Shown piece after piece: positions 32,234 to 43,367 of a stretch of 64,000 nt of DNA. Origin of the DNA: Neolentinus lepideus HHB14362 ss-1 (Eukaryota > Basidiomycota > Agaricomycetes > Gloeophyllales > Gloeophyllaceae); the NCBI GenBank assembly GCA_001632425.1, contig KV425567.1, positions 1 to 64,000 on the forward strand, in the 5' to 3' direction. A program made the translations under genes and the position numbers. Numbering within the stretch: position 1 is the stretch's first letter; each line of letters begins with the position of its first letter. The notes beneath the pieces are model-generated. The model was given only the letters and a program-made list of their open reading frames with translations. It made no database searches and was not told where the DNA came from.

Positions 32234-35200
32234 ATGGACTATTTCTCCAAGTTCCTCAGATCTACAGGTATCCCGGCTGCACCGAAACCTCCCCATGATC
32301 ATGCACTAGAGTTTCACAAGTCTTGGAGCCTGGTTAAAGTGTGTTGCACCCTAGCCGTTGTTTGTTTTACGCTCACAAGCCACAGAATACTCTGCTATAT
32401 CCAGACGAACGACAATTGACGAGGGGTATCAAAGCAACCGATGTTCCAGTTCATCTCCAGTCTATGGTGGACTCGCTAGTATGGGAGTCAACAAGGACAG
32501 AAGAAGGGTGTGTGCTGTAACAAGGGAACTTGAGGTGGCACTCTCACGTCTCGCTTTGCAGCGCTACTGGTGCTTGCCTGGAGTACCTATTGAAGAATGG
32601 TACGTACTACTACTACTTCTCTGCATGCTCGCAGCGACTCAAAGGATGTTCAGACGTACTTGGGACACTCGTTAAGCTTAGCGAGTCCGACCGTCCTTTT
32701 GGTATCCAAGCGGAAGTGCTTCGCGCCGTCCAAAATATGGTTGTCCTCTTGGATGAACAGTTCTTAGTCCACTCTGCTGTTCACAAAGCCGTTCTGCGTC
32801 TGCTGAGGAACTGCGCTGGCGAAGATCTTCAGGAACAGCTGGACAACCGTAATAGGGTCATGGGTGCTGCGAAAAACGCTGCCAGAAGCTCACCCTCTGA
32901 ATATGAGGAAGACTGTAAGTGCAGTCCAACCTCGCCCGGACATTACTGAGACGTCACGCCATTTGCAGTGGTCAACCTCCTTTGCATTCTCTGTAGCAGG
33001 ATTCGAACATACAGGGAATTGCTTATGATCTTCTTCCATGACAAACACTGGTACCGTCCCGAACCACTATTCTCTGTGGAAGAGGAGGATGAAGAAGAGG
33101 AGGACGAGAAAGATGACGAAACCCTTGGCGACTCTGCTGAAACATCGAAGGCCCAACTTCCACCTTCTCCATCTCCTTCTCAAGGAACTATCACCTCCGC
33201 ACCTGAGTCGTCCGCGACTAAAAAGCCGGAGTATGAGTTCCTCCTGTTCAATTATCTGCTACGCTTTGTACATCGCGAAGGCCAAATTGGGGACTTCGCA
33301 CGAGCAGGGCTCCTTTTCCTGATGGACGTCGCTATGTCACCTGGCGAGCCAGTGCATCGCTTAGGAGGGGACGAGGCTAAGACGCCTACTACATCCTCGG
33401 AGAGTCAGCCAGATCCTATCGCCGATGCTGCTCTTGCGTTGGCGGAATATATCGTGGATGGGGACTTCTCCGAAGTGCTGGGTGCTGGTCTTAGTGCAGT
33501 CTACTCTGTTCTTCCACGGAAGCTTGAAATTCGACCCCCGCCACCCTCGGATGGAGCTCTGGGCAATAGCATGCTGATTGGCAGTACAGGCCCGCTCTCT
33601 GAGGAAGAGAGGGAGAAAGACGAAGTGGAACGAGACAATAAGCGAGCCATGGGTGTTGAGGACTCATCCGACCCTGATTTCAAAGCTCATCTAGATCATT
33701 TCTTGAAACTGCTCGAGTTCTTGCAAGACGTCATCCGTCGAAACGTTGTGCATGAATCTGATGATTCAAACCTAGACGCCTCGAGCCTCGTGGGCACTGC
33801 AATTGTGCAATCTATCTTGGATGCGGTACAGAAGACGTTCTTGGAAAATGTCTTGTATCCCTCTATCCTCGAGTGCTCTGATGCTGACGGCAGTGCTGTG
33901 GCCGTCATGGCCTATATCGAGACCATGATTAGGGATCTGGGCGAGGGAGAGATATCAAACTTGCTCGTCAACTTCCTAACTAGCGAGGATAATGATGAAG
34001 AACCACGAAGTCGAAAACGGCATCAATCTATGCTGAACTTGGATGACCTTCGTAGCAAGAAAACTGCTCGAATGACCTCAAAGGCAGAGCGGCGCAAAAG
34101 TAGCGCGATGATGTTATTAGAGATGGAGGCTCCCGACACGAAGAAGCAATCAGAATACTTTACATCTATGGGTCGATTCACTCTGAAGGATCTGATCTTA
34201 TCGAATCTTCGGTCAAAATCACAGCCCACCGGAACGGCTGCTTTGCAGTTATTGCGATCCATGCTCCTCCAGCATTGCCACTTGTCAGTCGAGAGACTGT
34301 TCATTGTATTCCTGGACTCCAAAGCCACCAGCTTCCCGATCCCCGCACTACTTCCACTACCGATAGAGAGGAAGTCTCTGTCTGGACTTACTGATATTGA
34401 AGAGGATGATGACGATGAGACATTCCTCTACCCCGGTGCCGAAGATCCCTCTCCGCCCTCGTTCAAGTATTCCGCTGCATTCCCTCAGCCCGAAACCACA
34501 TATTCTACCCATGAACGGGAGATGGGACTATATCTAACTCTTGTCTCTCGTGTAGATCCATCGCACGACGGTGACGCCTTCAGCACCGGATATGACCATT
34601 ACCTAAGGGATGCGCTACTTGCGATCCAAAGTCATGGATGCTTCTCGATGGATGTAGACGCGGAAACCCGCGCCAAACTCAAACATCGGTTGAACCCTAA
34701 TGACCCTATACTCTCATTAATCCTAGAATCTCTGCAGAAGTTCTTTGCCAACTCGCCCGAATATAACATGGCCCTCACTGGTGTCCTTGCAACTCTTGCA
34801 ATCTGTCCAGACCGCTCACTAGCAGGGTGGCTAACGTTCATGTCGAATGAAGGCGAGCGGATACCTCCTGCCGATATGGAAGCGGGCGTGATGTGGACTA
34901 AGGATGATGGCGATGACCGCTCAATAGATTTTCGGATAGAAGAGCGACTGGAGTCTGAATCGCACCCATTGCCCGCGTCCATCCTTGACGAGAACTCTCG
35001 CCCCGTTGTTCATACCATTTTTCATGGGCTGGTATCACAACTGGAGAGGTACCGCTTGCTCGTGGACGACTTCGATAAGTATTTGACTGAGCGCCGTCAA
35101 GGTCTCCTTTTCAATGAGAACTTGACGGATGCTCTCACCCTTGCTTTGGATATGGACAACAACATTACTTCAAGCTCTTCGCGTGTTAGTCTTAATGCAC

Positions 35201-35685
35201 CAGAGACGCCATCGAAACCAAAGTCGAAGCCCTCCAAGTCCGCCTCTCTTGTGTCATTCCTCACGCCGAGGAAGAACAAGGCGAAGGCTGCAACAATGGA
35301 ACCCGCGACACCGCCCCGGAAGACGGATAGGTTGGTGCCACCAAGCCCCTTCGCCTCCCACTATCAAGAGACGAGCTCCGTCAACGTCGAGCCTTTCGCT
35401 GCGGCACCTCCTTCCTTCGGTCCTTGGCAACCCGGTCAAGCAAGAAGATGGTCCACCAGCGACGACGACGTGTTCACAGGGTCGAACGCTTGGGGGGATA
35501 AGGACGAGAATCCCTTCCTTGATCGCGAACCGAAGGATAAGGGAGCTGAAACCCCGCGAACCACCACTATCACGCTTTCACAGTTACTCGACAATGTTGT
35601 CATCTTAGAGGAGTCGATCAAGGAGTTGGCTGCGATTATACATGCACGACGCAGTTTAGGTATAGATGCTGTTCGATATCTGTGA
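32234..35685 (+). CDS. FHIP-like (RAI16 domain) FTS-Hook-FHIP complex protein
   Basis: Exons 32234-32338, 32386-32507, 32562-32914 and 32969-35685 give 1098 residues. The N-terminus MDYFSKFLRSTGI leads to a helical domain with VVLLDEQFLVHSAVHKAVLRLLRNC and LVNLLCILCSRIRTYRELLMIFFHDKHWY. These are typical of the RAI16/FHIP domain. After an acidic stretch (EEEDEEEEDEKDDE) come EFLLFNYLLRFVHREGQIGDFARAGLLFLMDVA and later FTLKDLILSNLRSKSQPTGTAALQLLRSMLLQH blocks. The C-terminal 250 residues are Pro/Ser-rich, ending with a short helix. In fungi FHIP joins Hook and FTS to link early endosomes to dynein; that role is inferred from the family. The end lies 137 bp from the convergent DnaJ gene. Confidence 0.88.
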
Positions 35686-35821
35686 TACCCTGGAATACCT
35701 GCTCTGGATAGTAGTCTCCATTCAAATGATTGGTATAATGTAGGATACAAGCTAACGACTTAACGTCTTGGAATACAGTGCGGACATGTACAAGTAAAAC
35801 AGAGATAAGGGTATGCATAAG

Positions 35822-36966
35822 CTATCTAGCTTTGCGACTTTTAGCGGCTCGCTTCGGTTTATCAGCTTTGCCCCCCGAATCTGCTGTGGGCTTGGGTTTC
35901 TCGCCGAATAGCTTCTGTTGTAATTTCTCGAATTCCTCGTCATCAATGTCAGGTGGTGGTGGCACGCATTTCTTCGACTTCTTCCTAGGTGATGCGTCCA
36001 CATCTTCATCGTCATTAGCGACCTTGCCCCGTTTTCTTCCCTTGCCCTTGCCCTTGGATTTGCCTTCGTGTTCGCTGTACTTGTCCGCGAGAGTGTCGAA
36101 GAAATTATCCATATTTTTCCTCTTCTTTAGAATAAGCGCTTGCAAGGCAGACACGTCTTCATCGTCGCCCGCTTCAGCATCGCGGTCCTTTTGCTTCCCC
36201 TTCCCCTTCGACTTCGTCTTGCGTGGTCCAGTCTCGCCACTTCCATAAAATTCGTCCCATACACCGAGATCTTTGGCAAGCTCCTCCGCTTCAGCAGCCT
36301 CCTTATCAGCTTGTTTTTTGCGGACGACCTTGGCCTTCTCATCCTGTATGCTCTTCTTCCAGGTCGGTAGTTCCGGGAGGTCACCTTTCGAGATGAGCTC
36401 CGAGATCAGTACGATGAAGCGCGGCTCGTCCTCATGTGTGCAATGGGGAATGTGGTTCATGATTTCGTTGATATCACCACCAGTTTCGTGGTATGCGGTC
36501 TTGAGGTCTTCATTCTCCTCAGAAGAGCCTGAGCCAGAATTTAGTCAAGGAACAAAAGTGTGAACATTACCGTGCACAAACCTTGGTATTCATGCTTCAT
36601 CTCATCCAGCTTCCCCTTCGTAACACGATCGAATAACTCCTCGAAGTAAGCTTCCCATCCACCCTCCCCATCGCCCAGATCAAAGCCCTCATCCGTCCTA
36701 CCCGTCCGATCATACCGCTCCCTCTTCTTTTCATCGCTCAACACAGAGTACGCAAACCCAATCTTCTGAAATTTGAGAGATGCGCCCGCCTTCACAGACT
36801 CGGCCGATCCGGAATGCTTGTCAGGATGATAGCGCAGCGCCAGGCGCCGGTACGCCTTCTTGATATCGTCCGCTTTGACATCGGGTTGCAACTCGAGAGC
36901 GGCATAGAGGTCAGGCGATTCTTCGCCGGGAAAGAATTGCGAGGCGGGGTCTTCGCGGTCGTCCAT
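35822..36966 (-). CDS. DNAJC9-like J-domain co-chaperone
   Basis: The exons are 36582-36966 and 35822-36528. The first ATG is at 36966 (MDDREDPASQF); the frame is open upstream without another ATG. The protein is 363 residues. The J domain occupies about residues 18-90: DLYAALELQPDVKADDIKKAYRR, then the HPD tripeptide in LRYHPDKHSG, and IGFAYSVLSDEKKRERYDRTG. A conserved helical region follows (WEAYFEELFDRVTKGKLDEM and INEIMNHIPHCTHEDEPRF). The C-terminus is a long Lys-rich nuclear-type tail with acidic patches. This layout matches human DNAJC9, an Hsp70 co-chaperone that also binds histones H3-H4; that is by analogy. A MITE-like element begins 88 bp upstream of the start. Confidence 0.92.
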
Positions 36967-37051
36967 GATGGTGGTGGGCAAGACGCGTCGAACACGTGAC
37001 TCGCGTTTAAGCGGGTTGTTGTAAGCGAGACGCGTCGTGGTCTCTGAAGTA

Positions 37052-38018
37052 CTTATGGTGCGGGTCAGCTAGTCACCGCCACTTTTGTACAAAAAATGTA
37101 GGAGCCCCATATTTTTTCCGTTTTCTTATTCCTCTAGTAGAAATGCACCATTTGGGGCATAGAACAATTCTACCAGACAGAATTTCGATAGGGTCAAAAT
37201 TGGGCGAGATATATTTTCGGACCAGATCATATTTTGCCGCATGGGAATGTATTTCCATATATGGACATAATCAACAATCTAATTATTTCAGCCTGTGTCA
37301 AACTGATGCAGCAGCGTCTCCGGAACCCGTCTGTGGGATGTGTATTGATGAGAAATGAATTGTCTTACCCTCAGCTGAGCATCTTTTGCACCCAGATCAT
37401 CACATCAAAAGTGGTTTGAGGTGTGGTGCTATGCAACAAGTACTGTATATATTATATAAAATCTACAGCCAATTGATGTGCCCAGATAGGCTTAGTTTAC
37501 TATGAAATCTAGGGGAAAATAAGGCAAAAATTGAATTTTTTTTGCGAGTCCGACCCGATTTTGCCGCTGTACAAAAGTAGCCCACCTCAATTCCAGCTGA
37601 TAGCCTCCAGCTGATAACTTTTGAGCTCTTTCGGGGTCCCTGCCGAGCGGCGATCTTCGTTTGAATCTCTCTGGAGGCCACGAAAAGCTATCAGCCAGGT
37701 CAATTCTATCAGCGACCCAGAGGGCAGCTGTTCCAGCTGATACTTACGTGGGCGGAGTTTGAAAATGACACGCGAGTTCTCTGATCGACCAATGAGCATC
37801 CGGCGTCTGACAGCATCTTGATAGCCGGGTACAGCCGAAACGCGAGAGGCATCTCCGAGCTGATGTATCAGCTGCAGCGCTCAATTCTTAGCTGGCTGAT
37901 ACCTCTGTGCCGTTCTGCATCTCGTCGGCACAGCGGTTCCAGCAAAGCTATCAGCTGGAGGCTATCAGCCAAAATTGAGGAGGGCTAGTGGCGGTGACTA
38001 GCTGACCCGCACCATACA
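37052..38018. mobile_element. Non-autonomous inverted-repeat transposon (MITE-like) with TA duplication
   Basis: The ends at 37054-37082 and 37988-38016 are exact inverted repeats over 29 bp. If the outermost TA on each side is counted as target duplication, the terminal repeat begins TGGTGCGGGTCAGC and is 27 bp. Allowing for the nested insertion described separately, the inverted similarity continues inward for about 45 bp more (CTCAATT, then CTGATAGCCTCCAGCTGATA on both arms). No transposase frame is visible. TA duplication and size suggest mobilisation by a Tc1/mariner-type transposase, which is inference. It sits 88 bp upstream of the DNAJC9-like start codon. Confidence 0.85.
37081..37578. 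mobile_element. Element nested within the left arm of the MITE
   Basis: An 11-bp inverted repeat, ACTTTTGTACA at 37081-37091 and TGTACAAAAGT at 37568-37578, bounds about 498 bp of AT-rich DNA without a coding frame. The right arm of the host element reads from the GCCACT end straight into AGCCC, whereas the left arm has GCCACT, then this block, then TAGCCC. That is the pattern expected of an insertion. The exact target duplication is ambiguous by one or two bases. Confidence 0.65.
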
Positions 38019-39111
38019 CAGCCAGACAGGTCTCGTACGAAATTCATATGAGAATTCCCACTTATGAAATTTTTAAGAATTTCGCAGCGTTCTCGCATTT
38101 GGAGTCCACCGTGCAAACCATATGATTTTATTTCTTATGAGAATCTTGTCACGATATGCCACGTGCGCCGCTCGGCACACAACAGCGAGAATCATATAAT
38201 GCAATTTTCAGATATTGGATAATATTAATTTCTGATTCATTATTTGTAAAACCATTTTATTTGCCTTGCTAATTTACTAAGATACATGTTGTATACTACT
38301 GGGTACAATACACAATAATAAGGGCCTGGTTCTCTTCACTGAGGACAAAAAATGATTACAGAGCACGCAAAAGAGTAAGAAATATGCTTACTTGTACCAC
38401 CAGTGTTTGAGTGACCAACCTGTTGCAATAGCTGTGTGGAGAATGTCAGTGACAACAATATCAATGACCTGAACAAGACACTGCTTACCATGATTGCATA
38501 AAGCTGCAAGAGGGGGGGCTTGGTCAACTGTGGGACATGTCCAAGAAGCAGAGGCAGAGGAGGTGGGACTTGGTGGGGAAGAAAAGGAAACGAACGAACA
38601 GACAACACGCAAAGGTGCGCGGTTTAAAAGTCAGATTCAACATGCACGTGATGCAGCCACGCGTCGCGATGCATCCGTGACCGGACAAGCCGGTAATTGT
38701 CAGCTCCGGAGTTACCGAGGATCTGATAAGGCCGGATAAGGCTCACGGGATTCTTGAAGGTCGTCGGGATAAGAGCAATCGAGATCCTGCACATAATCTC
38801 TTAAGAAAATATCCTCACAAGAAATTCGTATTACATTTTTATGGGATTTGTAAATGCAAGCACAAGAATATCTTATGGAGGCTTCTGCACAGGATCCTGC
38901 CAAAATCTGGTCTGGCCGTGTAGTCCTCATCCGTCCGGTCAGTCAAGTTTACACGAGGGTATACTACAACATCGCAGAGGGTGTACTACTTAAATAAGCA
39001 AGCATAAGATCCGTTCCAGAGTCCATTTCATTATGGTTTAAATGCCGGCTCGTCAGCATCGTCACAAATAGATAATAGATCCCCCCATATTCCACCAAAG
39101 CCAATGCATGA
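38019..39111. other. AT-rich intergenic region, no supported gene
   Basis: The part from 38019 to 38330 is AT-rich with several near-palindromic ATGAGAAT/ATTCTTA words and may be another decayed element. Between 38336 and 38612 there are overlapping minus-strand frames with possible short introns but no recognised domain. The remainder is the 3' flank of the UPF0658 gene. Confidence 0.4.
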
Positions 39112-41021
39112 TCACTCGATAGATATTCTTGGCTGAAGATGCGATCCGCCGACGTACGAAGACTGTCGCTGGCCCATATTCATGCCGTCCGTGCTCGTTT
39201 CCTCTGGCGAAAGAGGATTGGATGAGTACTTCCCCTTCGTTGGGAGATCTAATGGAACAGGAAGGAAGTGTAAATCACCAGAGAGATCTTGGAGGGGCTG
39301 CTTCACAGGCGTGTAGGAGGACTGACCGGAACCATATACTTTCGAGTATTGCAAGCCCTTGTCGAAATCTGCGAAACAGCGCAAGCCTACTGCGAACGTA
39401 GCGAAGAGGAGGAGGAATGAGGTAATTGCTATTGACGGTGTCAGTAACGATTGAGAAGAAGCCTAGAATGAATCATTACTAAAGAATGTCAGCGTTGCTC
39501 TCGTTGAGAGGTACTGAGCTTGAGAACTAGGTTCGTAGAAGCGGACAAGCTTGTAGACTAGTTGGGAATGTCAGTTAGGTTTTCTCAACGACATTGGGAG
39601 GCACTCACTGCCTGGAGAACAGACCGGATGTAAACGTTCATGCCAGTTAACCATGATCACCAATGAAAACAGGAAATCGCACAGTATGCTTCCGCCGCCA
39701 ACATGAGAACGAGTGAAATAGACATAAGCCTTGAAATGAAGTCAGTTGGCTCATTCTACGTTGAAGATATTCTGAACGGACCACTTGATCTCCCGTTGCA
39801 CTGCGACAGCACACGCAACCAAAAGGAACACGACAACAGGAACAGCAGCGATGGTGATACCGAACTCAGCTGAACTGCTGGACAGCACCAGGATAAGCAT
39901 CTGAAGGATGTCGCGTTCAGATAGTTTATAGTACTGGGGTTGATCTCACCCACCTGCATGCTGACACCGATGAAGCAGAAGAAGTTGAACTTGAGCAGGC
40001 AGACCATAATCTGGTAGTATTGATACATCGCTGGGAAAGGTCTGGTGTCAGTACAAGCGAATGTGCTGGCAGTCACGGCGACGAACTCTTCATTTTTGGG
40101 TTGGCCCCGACAACATGGAAAATTGCCCATCTGGCGGTAATGTGAGAATGACCCCCAAGAGTCGTTGGTAGCACATACCCAAATTCAAAGTACAATTCTC
40201 TGACGAAGAACATGAGCACCGGCCATGACACTCCAATGACACAGGGCGCCACGATAAGGTAGGGTTGGACCCGTCTCCAGAGGACGCCATTACAGTTCTG
40301 GGTATAAAATTAGCGAGTACACTCGGGACAAAGGGACAACACCGCACAATATTCCCTTGGCAGTCATCTTCTGCCTTGCTCAAGGCAGACTTGGTCTCAT
40401 GAATTTGCAGGGCAGCGAAGACGATTAGAGCGCCGTGGAATACTGAATGGGGTCAGACCTGGGTTAGGCGACTGACGATACAGAACGTACACAGAATCCC
40501 AGCCAACTGGATGACATTTCTTAGCCGTAATGCATCCAAGGCAAGAAGAATTTCGAAGATTCTTTAGCACGATTAGTATTGTCCCATTTCGAAGAGCGTC
40601 CTTTGCTACATACTCGGCCAAGGCGAAAAGAGCAAGATAGCATGGTATTGTCTACAATACACCTCATTAGCTCTTCCAGTCCGGCACTGCTAAGACGGTC
40701 ACTCGCCTTGTAGCGTGAGGTGTTGAAGTCGACATGGTCCTCCACCTGCCCGATCGCTCAGGCACACCAAACCCGCATAGGTGCTCGATCACATACCAGT
40801 CTGAACACGATAGCTACCATTACAAGCACCGCTACCGTTTCTGCAAATGACGCGCTCGATCTCTAATCCATCTCGCCCAATATGATCATGGCTAACTCAC
40901 GGAATAGAACTGCGTGTTTCCGGAGCCATTGAGCTGCGCTCTCAAGTACGAGCAAGGGAAACTTACTGGTAGCGATGAAGGAGCGTTGCGCTCGCGTCCC
41001 CAGGAATCGTTCGACAGCCAT
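39112..41021 (-). CDS. UPF0658 Golgi apparatus membrane protein family
   Basis: Fourteen exons join in phase: 40901-41021, 40797-40840, 40707-40745, 40614-40651, 40491-40561, 40348-40442, 40179-40297, 40087-40130, 39954-40030, 39782-39900, 39683-39729, 39609-39611 (3 nt), 39480-39557 and 39112-39428. The product is 403 residues with several membrane helices. Family blocks include TIPCYLALFALAE, LALDALRLRNVIQLAGIL, FHGALIVFAALQIHETKSAL, FFVRELYFEFGWAIFHVVG, YQYYQIMVCLLKFNFFCF, AVQREIKWLMSISLVLM, YKLVRFYEP and FAVGLRCFADFDKGL. These match the fungal UPF0658 proteins assigned to the Golgi in fission yeast; molecular function is unknown. The intron 40652-40706 appears to use a GC donor (AAG|GCGAGT). 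The C-terminal tail is Ser/Pro-rich and cytosolic-looking. Confidence 0.88.
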
Positions 41022-41413
41022 GGCGACTCAAAGCCAGGTGAGGGGGAGAAGACGAAGTCAGACCTCGCAATGAATGGCACTATGGCACAGCCCGGCGTCG
41101 AGAGACGGTGTTTGGCTGTGGCGTTGGATGTTTCATCGGTGTCATCCGGGCTGTGCTTTTCGCTACCGACTCGGATGCTCTTCTGTGTATTCGCTAAGCA
41201 GCAATGAATTTTCGAACCCGGCGGTACTGAGAAGACATCCATATGCAATAATGAGGACGGTTCGGTAAATGAACGGAGGCCCGAAACTGCAGATTACTTC
41301 CTGTGTCGCTCGAATAAAAGGTGCGTATCATCCATTCACCCGTAAACCACCGCATTCTGAATCCCACCCCACACGTTCAAATATTATCAGACCAGGACTG
41401 GGTACTCCTAAGG

Positions 41414-43094
41414 TCACCAGAACTCCTCTCCATTCTGTACACTCTCAACAACAGCTTCTGCTACTTCAAACTCTTCTCTCCACAAGGTCTTGACACAGTC
41501 ATGTACGAAAGCACGCCATTCACCCTGTGCCTTGCCGCCATTATCTGCTAGGTCCTGCAGATTCCGTCGAGCTCTTTCGACTATCTCTCTACACATTTCG
41601 ACCAGTGTCCGCCTCCAAGCCTGCTCATTTTCTGGTGATATACTGTCTTGCCGGCCCATTAAGGTATCTCTCCACGCGTCCAAAGCTTTATCTGGGTTGC
41701 GTGGTATCGCTGTGCTTGTCTGCGGGATGCTGCGATAAAGTCGCAAAGCGCTTATGAGGCGGAATGATGGGTGAGCCGGCGTTGGAGATGAGTGCAGGGT
41801 CCATTCCCTAGAGGCATTATGTCTTTATGTCATTTGCAAGCTTCGGTAGAGAAAGGCACCAAAATTCATACCCCCAATAGCCCTCATCTTCTAGTGCACC
41901 CTTTATCCATTTTCCTGCGGCACCTCGTTCCAGTAGCATCCGCTCCATAATATCCTGTACGTCCACTTCCCCACTGACCTTTCCTTCCCGGACATGGCCC
42001 TCCGGCAAAACATTAACAAAGCCGTACTCTGCAAACAGAGTCTTGTTCGCATGCACACCGTACTGGATGAAAAGTTGCTGGCCCTTTTCGAAGTGCGCGT
42101 CAGCTGGTGTTCTCAGGCCGTAGGGTTCTCGTTTCGACCCTGTTCCCCATATCTCTGCGTTGGAAGGTAAAGGGAGGAGATGCGGCGGGTCGGGGCAGTG
42201 GTTTGCGAAGTCGAAGATGGGACACATGGTTAGATTGTCTGGATCCGAACCTGAAGATTTGAGTCGTTGGTAGACGCATCGGGTATTCACTAGATGTCGT
42301 CGCAATGAAGATATAAAACTGGTCTCATTGACGGATATCTAACCATTCAGCCAGGCCCAGAGAAAATCTTCTGTAATCTCTTGGTCTTTTGCTGTGTTCA
42401 CAGCGGCGTCAAAGTCTGATCTGGATGATGTGCTCATGACATGCGGATTGTCTTGCTGGTGCTTCATTCAATTCGGAACTGACTTGGTAATGGTAAACAC
42501 AGACCATATAATTGAAGATAGTATCCCAATCATTATGAAATCTTTGAGTGACTACATCCAAGAATTTCGAGACGGAAGGAGGAAGGCGTGACAATGGGTT
42601 TTGCTCTACCCTGCGTACACGCCATGTTAGAGGATGAGTATCGAATCGCCTCGGGAGGACTGAGATATAAGGTCCAAAGGCCGGATCCCTGCATTCTGAA
42701 TCGCCTTCAGGTCGGTGTAAGAACAGATGTAGTGAAACCAGCTGAGTGGCCGACAGTGGAGGCCTATGAGGTGGATATCGCTTCTCCAAGGTCCTGATAT
42801 TCAGTAATGCGCTTGCTGGCACTGTGAACAATATTGTCGACGGCTGTGATCACGAATGAGTTAGCTGGCTATGCATCGAGCCTGAAGTGAATAATGTACT
42901 GTGCACCCGTCAAGCGCGTAAAGACCGTTTCCGGCGCCTGGCCACTCGTCAGATCTTCAATCTACGTTGCTGGCAAGCAGCACTCAACCAGGTCTATGCC
43001 GACTCTCAACCCGCAAATCCTCCTTGCCAGTTTTCATCCCGTGTTCGTCGTGGAGCCACGTTAGCAAGCTGTCCCAGCGTGTGTTCGCCGACAT
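41414..43094 (-). CDS. SET-domain protein methyltransferase (RKM/SETD3-like)
   Basis: The start is ATG 43094: MSANTRWDSLLTWLHDEHG. Mapped exons are 42989-43094, 42900-42937 and one starting at 42843; later junctions are less certain. Joined, the SET N-terminus reads RVESRHRPGAGNGLYALDG (the GxG AdoMet site), then PSTILFTVPASALLNIRTLE. The central part has EITEDFLWAWLNVNTRCVYQRL and the signature PIFDFANHCPDPP (N-H-C AdoMet/active-site motif). It continues FEKGQQLFIQYGVHANKTLFAEYGFV, the C-terminal SET tyrosine region. A helical Rubisco-LSMT-type substrate-binding domain follows to 41414 (WRRTLVEMCREIVERARRNL). It probably methylates lysine (ribosomal or elongation-factor type targets) or histidine; the substrate cannot be told. 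Confidence 0.88.
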
Positions 43095-43367
43095 GCTGAA
43101 GCGGGGCACCGCGCGGAAAAGCGGGAGAGGACAGGATCACGGGATGCAGACCGGTGGGAGATGTGCGACCAACTTCGAGTGTGTTTCGCCTCAGGACTCG
43201 CTCGCAGTCTAAGAAAAGGGAGGTTGGGAGATGCTCCGAAAGCTCGCAATCGGCGTCTCATCCTGGGAGGAGTGCGATCAGATAACTATTTAAGCTATCG
43301 ACCACTCTCTGCACCATATATCATCCGACGTCCCTTGTCGTCTTCTATCCCTACTTGCTCGCCCAGC

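Noticed and set aside
33038..35608. Alternative frames inside the FHIP-like gene
   Set aside because: Shadows of the 905-codon main exon.
38336..38612. Overlapping small minus-strand frames with possible introns
   Set aside because: No consistent exon chain or domain; not enough to call a gene.
40948..40980. Candidate 33-nt intron in the first exon of the UPF0658 gene
   Set aside because: It is a multiple of three and open in frame, and is shorter than the other introns, so reading through is simpler.
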